The notes under the pieces: generated by a model
The model's input: the letters and a program-made list of their open reading frames with translations, nothing else
Database searches by the model: none
What the model was told of the DNA's origin: nothing
Shown here: positions 1-7,194 of the stretch, piece after piece
How the letters are laid out: each line of letters opens with the position of its first letter
Position numbering within the stretch: position 1 is the stretch's first letter
Origin: Syntrophomonadaceae bacterium
Lineage (GTDB): Bacteria > Bacillota > Dethiobacteria > DTU022 > UBA8154
DNA: 13,648 nucleotides
NCBI GenBank assembly: GCA_003561325.1
Contig: PWWY01000058.1
Coordinates: forward strand, 1-13,648
Direction: 5' to 3'
Made by a program: the position numbers and the translations under genes

Positions 1-155
1 AGGGAGCCAAACTACGTTTTCCCTTTATCGTGTCCCGTTCTGCTCCCACATCCCTCAGTGTCGAGTTGGCCCGGCAACTGGGGATCACCCTGGTTGGTTT
101 CCTGCGGGGCCGCCGCATGAATATCTACTCCCATGATGAACGTATCACCGTGTGA
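1..155 (+). CDS. fdhD: FdhD, formate dehydrogenase sulfurtransferase, C-terminal end (5' partial)
   Basis: Only the last 50 codons are present, read from base 3 to the TGA at 153-155. The peptide contains SRSAPTSLSVELARQLGITL followed by VGFLRGRRMNIY, which matches the conserved C-terminal block of FdhD (family pattern SRsAPTslAvelAeelgitLvGFvRg.rmnvY). FdhD passes sulfur from a cysteine desulfurase to the Mo/W-bis-MGD cofactor and is needed for active formate dehydrogenase in the cytoplasm. The catalytic cysteines lie upstream of the window and cannot be checked. The gene converges on the minus-strand gene ending at 185 with only 29 bp between them, and I see no strong terminator hairpin there. 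Confidence 0.9.
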   Translation, partial: GAKLRFPFIVSRSAPTSLSVELARQLGITLVGFLRGRRMNIYSHDERITV

Positions 156-184
156 ATATCATTCTCTTCTTAACTGCTTCGGGT

Positions 185-1084
185 TTAGTGACGTTGAAGT
201 TCAAAATACTGGGGTTTTGTCTTGTACGTTTCTTCTTTTGCGCGCATGTCCTCCTGATCCACGATGAGGTGGCGCACATGCATGTCGATCCGGGAAACTT
301 GAAATCCCGTCAAGCTTTCCAGTGTTTGCTTGATTTCTCGTTGTAAGCTTTCCAGCAGCGAGGGAATATTGCGGGTGCCGTAATAGAGCGTGAGTTCCAG
401 GCTGATCAAGAGTCCCTTGGCGTCCGGCTGAATTCTACTCTTCTTGACCCGGGCGATTTCTTCTTTCTGTTCCGCTACGTATGAGGTAATTTGCTCGATC
501 ACGTGTTCCGAGAGGAAGTAATTTCCCAGGGAACTGTACAGCGGCCTGACAATGGTGTGTTCCAAGGCTTTTGGGGGCGGAGAGTGAGCTGACTTACTCT
601 TTGCCAGGAAAAACGCCCGAATGTTTTCCAGCAAGTAGCCGGGAAAATCCTTTTCAATGGCAAAGGTCGGGATAGGGATCACGTGCCGGTTCTGCTTCAC
701 CCGGGCTTCCAATTCCTGGGAGATTTCTCTCGGTGATGCAATGTCTTCGATATGGGTCATGGACTCCGGTTGAGGGATGTTGAGCGTCGAGGCAATTTGC
801 TGGATCATGCGCTCAGAAATCCCCAGGATCAGGATCTGGGGGGGGGTGATCCGTTCCAGGACTTCTCTTACCTGGCGAGCGTGTTCGGGATCGCTGAAAA
901 TGGCAACTTTCGTGGCAGCCATTTTTGTGGTTTCACGTTTTGCCGAGCGCCCTGCCAGGACATCATTGCCCTTAATCAGCAGTCCGTCATCGATGATGTA
1001 TTCAATTCCTTTTCTATGGGCCAGCAAGGCGGAACGGTGGCTTTTTCCTGTCCCGCTGGGGCCAACCAGGGCATAGACCTTCAT
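185..1084 (-). CDS. P-loop ATP-binding protein with Asp23/Gls24-like C-terminal region
   Basis: This 299-residue protein of unknown function opens with a Walker A P-loop, GPSGTGKS at residues 8-15, directly after the first beta strand, so it should bind ATP or GTP. A stretch rich in I/L/V (ITPPQILILGISERM, about residues 79-93) could be a further strand of the nucleotide-binding core. From about residue 175 (IVRPLYSSLGNYFLSEHVIE) to about 275 the pattern resembles the Asp23/Gls24 alkaline-shock domain found in Firmicute envelope-stress proteins. I see no signal peptide or membrane segment, so it is probably cytoplasmic. The start ATG (complement of 1082-1084) has an AGGAGG-type site just upstream (plus-strand TTTTCCTCCT at 1087-1096). 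A good sigma-A promoter lies further upstream, so the gene is probably monocistronic and divergent from the regulator. The domain call rests on pattern recognition; the role is not known. Confidence 0.82.
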   Translation of the reverse strand: MKVYALVGPSGTGKSHRSALLAHRKGIEYIIDDGLLIKGNDVLAGRSAKRETTKMAATKVAIFSDPEHARQVREVLERITPPQILILGISERMIQQIASTLNIPQPESMTHIEDIASPREISQELEARVKQNRHVIPIPTFAIEKDFPGYLLENIRAFFLAKSKSAHSPPPKALEHTIVRPLYSSLGNYFLSEHVIEQITSYVAEQKEEIARVKKSRIQPDAKGLLISLELTLYYGTRNIPSLLESLQREIKQTLESLTGFQVSRIDMHVRHLIVDQEDMRAKEETYKTKPQYFELQRH

Positions 1085-1109
1085 CTTTTCCTCCTAATAT
1101 ATCGGGTCT

Positions 1110-1138
1110 ATCATAGCATAAAATATGATCCCTGTCGA
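1110..1138 (-). promoter_or_regulatory. Predicted sigma-A promoter for the minus-strand P-loop gene
   Basis: Read on the minus strand, TCGACA (complement of 1133-1138; one mismatch to TTGACA) is followed after exactly 17 bp by TATGAT (complement of 1110-1115; one mismatch to TATAAT). Transcription would start near 1103, giving a leader of about 20 bases with an AGGAGG-type ribosome binding site before the ATG. The element lies inside the gap between the divergent genes, so the regulator could also act here. Predicted by eye only. Confidence 0.6.
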
Positions 1139-1141
1139 CGC

Positions 1142-2920
1142 ATGAAAAAAAATAGAAAAAAAGCAGGATTCCTTCTAATTTTTACGAATATTCTAAGGGA
1201 AAGGAGGGAACGATCATTTGGGGTAATTAAGGTCGCACTGGTAACAGCAGGGAAAACAGGATATTCCGCATTTACAGTTTTGCGAGAAATGGAAAACAAA
1301 GTTGCCATTGCCGGCATTGCGGATCTAAGTGGTGATTTCTCCTGGTTAAAACAGGCTGAAAAACGACGCTATTTTGCCACCCAGGACCTGGTCAAGTTAT
1401 TATCTCTTCCCGACATTGACGTGGTCCTGGACACCACGGATTCGCAAGAAACCAACCGGCTGATCCACGAGTTGATCAAACCAGTTGTTAATGTGATGGA
1501 AGCCCGGCCGGGAAACTTGCTCATGGCCTTGTTGCAGTCCAAGGAGGAACTTTTGGAGGCAAAAAGGTTGAAAAGTGAGCTGGGGGCGATCCTGGATTCG
1601 GTGCAGGATGCCATCGAAGCGGTGGACACCAATGGAGTAATCAAATACGTGAACCACGCTTTTACGCGGGTAACCGGTATTCCGGAGCAGGATCGGGTGG
1701 GGAAAAACATCTTCGAGGTATCCCCCCAGGGCGCCCTGGCCCAGTCACTCATTCGGCAGAAACCCGTTACCGGCTATCGCACCGTGGTGGGGGGGTCCGA
1801 TGCCGAGGTAGTCTCCAACGCTGCGCCGATTAAAGTTGAAGGGGAGATCGAAGGAGCCGTAGTTGTTTTCCAGCCGATCACAGATATCTTGAAGCTGGTG
1901 GACGAGCTGCAAAAAAGTAATATTATCATTGAAAATCTTTACGAACGCATTGATCAAATAACAGGAAGTAAGTATACGTTTACAGAATTAATTGGAGAGA
2001 ACAAGATATTCAAAGCAGCCGTTGACATGGCGAAACAGTCGGCCAAAAGCGACTCCCCGGTCTTGATCACGGGGGAGAGCGGCACAGGTAAAAAAATGTT
2101 CGCGCATGCTATCCATCACGCCAGCTCTCGTTACAGCCGTCCCTTTCTTAAACTGGATTGCGCAGCGACACCGGAAACCATCCTGGACATGGAGTTTTTT
2201 GGGTATGATAAGGGCGCCTTCAGCGGTGCTGTGCGCACCAAGCTGGGCCGGGCCGAACTGGCCGATGGTGGGACTCTTTTCCTGGATAACCTGGGAGAGG
2301 TCAACTTGAACTTCCAGGAAAAGCTTTTCAAGCTGCTCAGGGATAAGACATTCCGGCGAATTGGGGGCACTGAACCGATTCAGTCCAACGTGCGGATGAT
2401 CGCCTCCACTTCGCAGGATCTCAAGGACCTGGTCCGCCGCGGACGCTTCAGGGAGGATCTCTATTACCATATACAGGCCATCGATCTACGTATCCCCCCG
2501 CTCCGGCGCCGCACGGAAGACATTCCCCTGCTGGTGAACCACTTTATCTCCATCTTCAACCGGAAATACGGGAAAAAGGTGAGCGAACTCTCCACAGAGG
2601 CCTTGCAGCTGGTGACCAACTATGAGTGGCCGGGCAATATTAAAGAACTGGAATTCATTATTGAACGCGCCATGGTTGTTGCGGAGGGGTCTAAACTAGA
2701 AAAAGAACACCTGGCTCCTTATATTGCCCGGTTCAGCGGGATGGGCATGCAGCAGTTTTCCGAGATTGTCCCTCTGGACAAAATGGAACAAATGATGCTG
2801 AAAACAGCTCTTTCCCGCTACGGAGAAACACTGGAAGGCAAGAAAAAAGCGGCTCAGGCTTTAAACATTTCCTTGGCGACCCTGTACAACAAGATAAAAA
2901 AATACAAGGCAAACTTGTAA
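1142..2920 (+). CDS. PAS/AAA+/Fis-type regulator of the sigma-54 activator family, Rossmann-like N-terminus; start unresolved
   Basis: A likely transcriptional regulator of the downstream methylmalonyl-CoA genes. Numbered from the Ile codon at 1226, where family-like sequence begins (564 residues): 1-100 look like a Rossmann-type nucleotide or CoA-binding domain (VALVTAGKTGYSAF, then AIAGIADLSGD); 118-218 a PAS sensor; 252-480 an AAA+ ATPase with Walker A GESGTGKK (283-290) and GAFSGA in place of GAFTGA (330-335); 517-560 a Fis-type helix-turn-helix (KKAAQALNISLATLYNKIK). Several ATPase residues differ from consensus: Walker B reads LFLDNLGE instead of LFLDE, sensor I ASTSQD instead of AATNRD, the second arginine-finger position is His (LYYHI), and sensor II reads WPGNIKEL. 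The only in-frame canonical start upstream is ATG 1142, which lacks a ribosome binding site, while a strong AAGGAGG at 1201-1207 has no in-frame start behind it. The reading frame runs open back to 752, but that part overlaps the divergent gene. sucC begins 70 bp downstream, so co-transcription is possible. Confidence 0.85.
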   Translation: MKKNRKKAGFLLIFTNILRERRERSFGVIKVALVTAGKTGYSAFTVLREMENKVAIAGIADLSGDFSWLKQAEKRRYFATQDLVKLLSLPDIDVVLDTTDSQETNRLIHELIKPVVNVMEARPGNLLMALLQSKEELLEAKRLKSELGAILDSVQDAIEAVDTNGVIKYVNHAFTRVTGIPEQDRVGKNIFEVSPQGALAQSLIRQKPVTGYRTVVGGSDAEVVSNAAPIKVEGEIEGAVVVFQPITDILKLVDELQKSNIIIENLYERIDQITGSKYTFTELIGENKIFKAAVDMAKQSAKSDSPVLITGESGTGKKMFAHAIHHASSRYSRPFLKLDCAATPETILDMEFFGYDKGAFSGAVRTKLGRAELADGGTLFLDNLGEVNLNFQEKLFKLLRDKTFRRIGGTEPIQSNVRMIASTSQDLKDLVRRGRFREDLYYHIQAIDLRIPPLRRRTEDIPLLVNHFISIFNRKYGKKVSELSTEALQLVTNYEWPGNIKELEFIIERAMVVAEGSKLEKEHLAPYIARFSGMGMQQFSEIVPLDKMEQMMLKTALSRYGETLEGKKKAAQALNISLATLYNKIKKYKANL

Positions 2921-2960
2921 ACGAGGTTACAGGCGGGAATGCCTGGGAAGCAGAGGAAAG

Positions 2961-2975
2961 GAATTAACTTAATTC
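2961..2975. repeat. Perfect 7-1-7 inverted repeat just before the sucC ribosome binding site
   Basis: GAATTAA (2961-2967), one central C, then TTAATTC (2969-2975) form a perfect AT-rich palindrome directly next to the AGGAGGGG ribosome binding site (2976-2983) of sucC. It lies in the 70-bp gap between the regulator and the metabolic operon. With a 1-base centre it is a poor RNA hairpin and looks more like a protein-binding site. I see no convincing -35/-10 pair or -24/-12 element with it. The operator role is inferred. Confidence 0.45.
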
Positions 2976-2990
2976 AGGAGGGGAAGTGGA

Positions 2991-4106
2991 TTGAAACTAT
3001 TTGAATTTATGGGGAAGGAGCTGTTCAAGGACTATGCCATCCCCGTACCTGAAGGCCGGGTTGTGCGCACCCCTTAAGAGGCGGCAGCGGCTGCGGAAGC
3101 CATCGGGTCCGTCGTGATCAAGTCCCAGGTCTTAACGGGCAAGCGCGGCAAAGCCGGCGGCATTGCCTTCGTGGATGATCCCCGGTCCGCACAGCAAGAA
3201 GCCCGGCGCCTGTTGGGGATGGAGATCAGCGGTTTTCCGGTGGAACACCTCCTGGTGGAAAGCAAGATCCGTATCGACAAGGAGCTCTACCTGGCCGTTA
3301 CCCTGGACGGTGGGCAGCGTTGTCCCCTCATCCTGGCCTCCCTGGAAGGCGGCATGGATATCGAAGAGGTCCCCGAAGCGCAGATCGTCAAGTACCCCGT
3401 TGACGTGACCCTGGGTCTGCGGCCCTTCATGGCGCGGGAAATCTGCCGCCGCCTGGGTCTCCAGGGCGAAACGGCCAAGGCCTTCAGCGACCTGCTGTTT
3501 AAGCTATACAGGCTTTTCCAGGAGATGGACGCGGAGCTGGTGGAGATCACCCCCCTTGTGATCAGCGGCGACGGACTGCTGGCCGCTGATGCCAAGGTCA
3601 CCATCGATGAGGACGCGCTCTTCCGGCACAAGTCTCTCCCCCGGGTGGAGGAAAGGACTGACCTGGAGAAAAAAGCCCACGACCTGGGCCTGGCTTACGT
3701 GGAGCTGGGAGGCGACATCGCCGTTATGGCCAACGGTGCGGGCATGGCCATGGCCACCCTGGATATGCTGCACCACTACGGCGGCAAGCCGGCCAACTTT
3801 TTGGATGCCGGCGGCGGCGCTGGCGTGGAACAGACGGCCCGTGCCCTGGAACTGCTGCTGGCCACCGGGCCCAAGGTGATCATGATCAACATCTTCGGCG
3901 GCATCACCCGCTGCGACGACGTGGCCAAGGCTTTTGCCACAGTCAAGGAAGCGAAAGACCTGACTATCCCCGTGGTCTTCCGGCTGGTGGGCACCAATGA
4001 AGCCGCGGGCCTGGAAATCCTCCGCGGGATCGGCATCCAGGCATACCGCACCATGCAGGAGACCGCCCAGAAAGCCGTGGAGCTCTCCCGGCAAAGCAGC
4101 GCATGA
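2991..4106 (+). pseudogene. sucC: Succinyl-CoA synthetase (ADP-forming-type) beta subunit, interrupted by an in-frame TAA at codon 29
   Basis: SucC is the ATP-grasp subunit that, with SucD, joins succinate and CoA using a nucleotide triphosphate, or runs in reverse. Translation from TTG 2991, 7 bases after AGGAGGGG (2976-2983), gives the family N-terminus MKLFEFMGKELFKDYAIPVP. Codon 29 (3075-3077) is TAA, where the family pattern TPEEA would have Glu, and the same frame then stays open to 4106. The full frame is 371 codons including the TAA; the family is usually about 385-390 residues. Seen downstream: RGKAGG of the nucleotide site, ANFLDAGGGA, and NIFGGITRCD. The usual Mg-binding Asn of EINPL is Thr here (VEITPL), while the Asp in AADAK is kept. 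The first usable internal start, GTG 3114, would drop about 41 residues of the ATP-grasp N-terminus and has no clear ribosome binding site. One G-to-T change (GAA to TAA) would explain the break; sequencing error, a real nonsense allele or strain polymorphism cannot be told apart here. Confidence 0.85.
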
Positions 4107-4166
4107 GCGCAACCCTGAAAGGAGGTGTGAAGCCCCGTTTCTCCTGAAAGAGAAGCAGGGCTGTAC

Positions 4167-5036
4167 ATGGCCATATACATTGATGAGAAAACCAGAGTAA
4201 TGGTTCAGGGCATCACCGGCAACCAGGGGTCTTTTCATGCCCGCCAGATGCTGGCCTACGGCACCCGGATCGTTGCCGGCGTCTCCCCCGGTAAGGGGGG
4301 GCAGGAAGTGGAAGGGGGTCCCGTGTTTGACACGGCGGAAGCCGCCGCGGTGCAGGAGCGCCCCGATGCCTCCATTTTATTTGTGCCCGCGGCCTTTGCC
4401 TTGGATGGCGCCCTGGAGGCGTTGCACGCCGGCATGAAAGTTGTCGTCGTGATCACCGAAGGGATCCCCGTCCACGATGCTATGACGATGATCGCCACGG
4501 CCCGGCAGAAAGGGGCTGTCGTCGTGGGTCCCAACACCTTTGGATTGGTTTCCTCGGGGAAATGCAAGATCGGGATCATGCCCAACCAGATCTACACCCC
4601 GGGCCCCGTGGGAGTCGTTGCCCGCAGCGGCACCTTGAGTTATGAGATCGTTGCCAACCTGCAGGAAGCGGGATACGGCACCTCCACGGTCGTCGGCTTA
4701 GGCGGCGACCGCGCGGTCGGATTGAACTTCATCGACGTCCTGCCGGAACTGGAAGCGGACCCCGAGACGGAGCTTATCGTCATGGTAGGCGAAATCGGCG
4801 GCACGGCGGAAGAGGAAGCGGCCAAGTATATCGAGGCCCATGTCAGTAAGCCGGTCATTGCGTACCTGGCCGGTAAAAGCGCCCCCCCCGGCAAGCGCAT
4901 GGGCCATGCCGGCGCCATCATTGAGCGCGGCCGGGGCACCTTCCAGGCCAAGGTCGAAGCCTTGAGCGCCGCTGGCGTTGAAGTTGCCGAACTTCCTTTC
5001 CAGGTTCCGGAGCTGGCCCGCAAGATCCTGGCGTAA
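4167..5036 (+). CDS. sucD: Succinyl-CoA synthetase (or close acyl-CoA ligase) alpha subunit
   Basis: This 289-residue protein matches SucD in length and order. The N-terminal CoA-binding Rossmann domain has VQGITGNQGSFHARQMLAYG and GVSPGKGG; the C-terminal half has RSGTLSYE, GEIGGTAEEEAAKYI and KRMGHAGAII, whose His is the phosphohistidine acceptor. It acts with SucC in the cytoplasm. One conserved stretch is unusual: E. coli SucD has GPNCPGVITPGECKIGIMP, here GPNTFGLVSSGKCKIG, and GDPIPGSNF is GDRAVGLNF, so the exact acid substrate is less sure than the fold. The start ATG 4167 is the only canonical in-frame start after the TGA at 4128. It has only a weak site (AGCAGGG), although a strong AAAGGAGG sits 40 bases upstream at 4118-4125 with no matching start. 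It lies 60 bp after sucC and 46 bp before the mutase gene, evidently in one operon. Confidence 0.88.
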   Translation: MAIYIDEKTRVMVQGITGNQGSFHARQMLAYGTRIVAGVSPGKGGQEVEGGPVFDTAEAAAVQERPDASILFVPAAFALDGALEALHAGMKVVVVITEGIPVHDAMTMIATARQKGAVVVGPNTFGLVSSGKCKIGIMPNQIYTPGPVGVVARSGTLSYEIVANLQEAGYGTSTVVGLGGDRAVGLNFIDVLPELEADPETELIVMVGEIGGTAEEEAAKYIEAHVSKPVIAYLAGKSAPPGKRMGHAGAIIERGRGTFQAKVEALSAAGVEVAELPFQVPELARKILA

Positions 5037-5082
5037 TCGCCCGGATATGACCCTATGATCCTATGAAAAGGGAGGAAGGCCC

Positions 5083-6759
5083 ATGTTTAAAGACGAAAAA
5101 ATGCAGGAATTAAAGGAAAAAATGGCGGCATGGGAGCAGAGCCTGCAAAAAAGCCTGGAGAAAAGACCGGAACGCAAGCCGGACTTCAAAACGGATTCCT
5201 ATATCCCCGTGGAGACGGTCTACACACCCCTGGACCTGGAGGATTTCGACTACCTGGAACAGTTAGGGCTTCCCGGGGAGTACCCCTTCACCCGGGGAGT
5301 GCAATCCAACCTCTACCGCGGGCGGCTCTTTACCATGCGCCAGTATGCCGGTTTCGGCAGCGCGGAAGAAACCAACAAGCGCTTCCGTTACCTCCTGGAG
5401 CAGGGGCAGACGGGCCTGAGCATTGCTTTTGACCTGCCCACCCAGATCGGATACGACTCGGACCACTCCCTGGCCCGGGGCGAAGTGGGAAAAGTTGGCG
5501 TCGCCATCGACTCCCTGAAAGACATGGAGATCCTCTTCGACCAGATCCCCCTGGACCAGGTCACCACCTCCATGACCATCAATTCCCCGGCGGCCATCAT
5601 TTTGGCCATGTACCTGGCCATGGCGGAGGCGCAAGGCGTAGACCTGAAGCAGCTGGGCGGCACCATCCAAAATGATATCCTGAAAGAATATGTGGCCAGG
5701 GGCACCTATATTTTTCCTCCCGAGCCCTCCATGCGGCTCATCACCGATATTTTTGCCTACTGCGGGGAGAAGGTGCCTTCCTGGAACACCATCAGCATCA
5801 GCGGCTACCACATCCGCGAAGCGGGCTCCACCGCCGTGCAGGAGATCGCCTTTACCCTGGCCAACGGTATCGCCTACGTGGACACCGCGATCAAGGCCGG
5901 CATGGACGTGGACCAGTTCGGGCCGCGGCTCTCCTTTTTCTTCAACGCCCACCAGAACTTCTTCGAAGAGATCGCCAAGTTCCGGGCGGCCCGGCGGATC
6001 TGGGCCAAGATCATGAAAGAGCGCTTCGGCGCCAAGAATCCCCGTTCCATGATGCTGCGTTTCCACACCCAGACGGCGGGCTGCAGCCTGACGGCCCAGC
6101 AGCCCATGGTCAACATCATGCGCGTGGCCTTCCAGGCCTTGAGCGCCTGCCTGGGAGGAACCCAGTCCCTGCATACCAACTCGTATGACGAAGCGTTGGC
6201 CCTGCCCAGTGAGCACGCCGTCTTAATGGCCCTGCGCACCCAGCAGGTGGTGGGTTACGAGCTGGGCGTCACCGACACCGTGGATCCCTTGGGTGGCTCG
6301 TACTTCGTGGAGCGCTTGACCGACCAAATCGAAGCGCAGGTTTTCAACTACATTGATCAGATCGACAAGCTGGGCGGCGCAGTCCGGGCCATCGAGCAGG
6401 GGTTCATGCAGAAGGAGATCCAGCAGAGCGCTTACGAATACCAGAAAGAAGTGGAGAGCAACCAGCGGGTCGTCATCGGCGTGAACAAGTTTGTGGTCCA
6501 GCAGGACGATCCCACGGACCTGCTCAAGATGGACCCCACGGTCGCCGAACGTCAGGAGGAGAAGCTCAAGAAGCTCCGCGAAGAACGTCAAGGCCAGCAG
6601 GTGGCCGAAACCCTCAAGAAGCTGCGCAGCGCGGCCCAAACCGATGAAAACCTCATGCCCCTGATCCTGGACGCGGTGAAAGCCTATGCCACCATCGGCG
6701 AAATCTGTGACGTGCTGCGGGAAGTCTTCGGGGAATTCCAGCAACAAGTGTTGCTCTAA
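5083..6759 (+). CDS. mcmA1: Methylmalonyl-CoA mutase, large (catalytic barrel) subunit
   Basis: This 558-residue chain carries the substrate-binding TIM barrel of B12-dependent acyl-CoA mutases and lacks the cobalamin domain, which is encoded separately by the next gene. Residues known from the Propionibacterium enzyme are present with the right spacing: Tyr88 in RQYAGF (Tyr89 there), Gln196 in GTIQND (Gln197), Arg206 in EYVARGTY (Arg207), and Tyr242-His243 in SGYHIREAGS (Tyr243-His244). Keeping Tyr and Arg where isobutyryl-CoA mutases have Phe and Gln favours methylmalonyl-CoA as substrate. The reaction is (R)-methylmalonyl-CoA to or from succinyl-CoA by a radical mechanism. The start ATG 5083 follows GGGAGGAAGG with good spacing. 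The Lys/Glu/Gln-rich region around residues 480-520 is probably helical. The B12 subunit begins 26 bp downstream. Confidence 0.95.
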   Translation: MFKDEKMQELKEKMAAWEQSLQKSLEKRPERKPDFKTDSYIPVETVYTPLDLEDFDYLEQLGLPGEYPFTRGVQSNLYRGRLFTMRQYAGFGSAEETNKRFRYLLEQGQTGLSIAFDLPTQIGYDSDHSLARGEVGKVGVAIDSLKDMEILFDQIPLDQVTTSMTINSPAAIILAMYLAMAEAQGVDLKQLGGTIQNDILKEYVARGTYIFPPEPSMRLITDIFAYCGEKVPSWNTISISGYHIREAGSTAVQEIAFTLANGIAYVDTAIKAGMDVDQFGPRLSFFFNAHQNFFEEIAKFRAARRIWAKIMKERFGAKNPRSMMLRFHTQTAGCSLTAQQPMVNIMRVAFQALSACLGGTQSLHTNSYDEALALPSEHAVLMALRTQQVVGYELGVTDTVDPLGGSYFVERLTDQIEAQVFNYIDQIDKLGGAVRAIEQGFMQKEIQQSAYEYQKEVESNQRVVIGVNKFVVQQDDPTDLLKMDPTVAERQEEKLKKLREERQGQQVAETLKKLRSAAQTDENLMPLILDAVKAYATIGEICDVLREVFGEFQQQVLL

Positions 6760-6785
6760 GCCCGTCTAGGAAAGGAGCATGAAAC

Positions 6786-7181
6786 ATGGCAGAGAAGAAG
6801 ATTCGTGTTTTGGTGGGAAAAATTGGCCTGGACGGCCATGACCGGGGTGCCAAGGTGATCGCCCAGGCCTTTAAAGACGCCGGCATGGAGGTGATCTACA
6901 CGGGCCTGCGGCAGACCCCGGAGAAGATCGTGGAAACGGCCATCCAGGAGGATGTGCAGGTTGTAGGTTTGAGCATACTTTCCGGGGCACACATGCAGCT
7001 GCTGCCCCCGGTTTGCGAGCTGCTGCGCAGCCAGGGAGCCGGAGATATCCTGGTCATTGCCGGCGGCGTGATTCCCAAGGAGGATATATCCTTTTTGAAA
7101 CAAGCAGGAGTTGCCGAGGTGTTTACTCCAGGGACACCGACGGGTTTGATCATAAACTTTGTTAAAGATCATTTATCTTGA
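6786..7181 (+). CDS. mcmA2: Methylmalonyl-CoA mutase, small cobalamin-binding subunit
   Basis: This 131-residue protein is a free-standing B12-binding domain of the mutase type. It has the DxHxxG signature (LDGHDRG, residues 15-21) whose His replaces dimethylbenzimidazole as lower cobalt ligand, then LSILSGAH and AGGVIP, which hold the nucleotide tail. Length fits the usual 130-140 residues of separate small subunits. It pairs with the preceding large subunit to form the active adenosylcobalamin enzyme. AAAGGAG (6771-6777) sits 8 bases before ATG 6786; an out-of-frame ATG at 6779 opens only a short frame. The next gene starts 13 bp after its TGA. Confidence 0.95.
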   Translation: MAEKKIRVLVGKIGLDGHDRGAKVIAQAFKDAGMEVIYTGLRQTPEKIVETAIQEDVQVVGLSILSGAHMQLLPPVCELLRSQGAGDILVIAGGVIPKEDISFLKQAGVAEVFTPGTPTGLIINFVKDHLS

Positions 7182-7194
7182 AAGGGGGTACATC

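Noticed and set aside
152..346. Small plus-strand frame (64 codons) after fdhD
   Set aside because: It lies opposite the 3' end of the P-loop protein gene, has no ribosome binding site and overlaps the fdhD stop.
752..1141. Upstream in-frame extension of the regulator
   Set aside because: It overlaps the divergent P-loop gene, encodes no recognisable sequence and ignores the ribosome binding site at 1201.
2930..2945. Hairpin CAGGC/GCCTG after the regulator as a terminator
   Set aside because: Only 5 base pairs and no T-run follow, so it is too weak for an intrinsic terminator.
2921..2990. Sigma-54 (-24/-12) promoter for the metabolic operon
   Set aside because: I looked for TGGCAC-N5-TTGC here, at 1085-1225 and at the end of argB (TGGCACC near 12739); no copy has both halves.
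5263..6216. A 317-codon minus-strand frame opposite the mutase large subunit
   Set aside because: Same reason: high third-position GC removes antisense stops; low-complexity Gly/Ala/His/Val-rich product.
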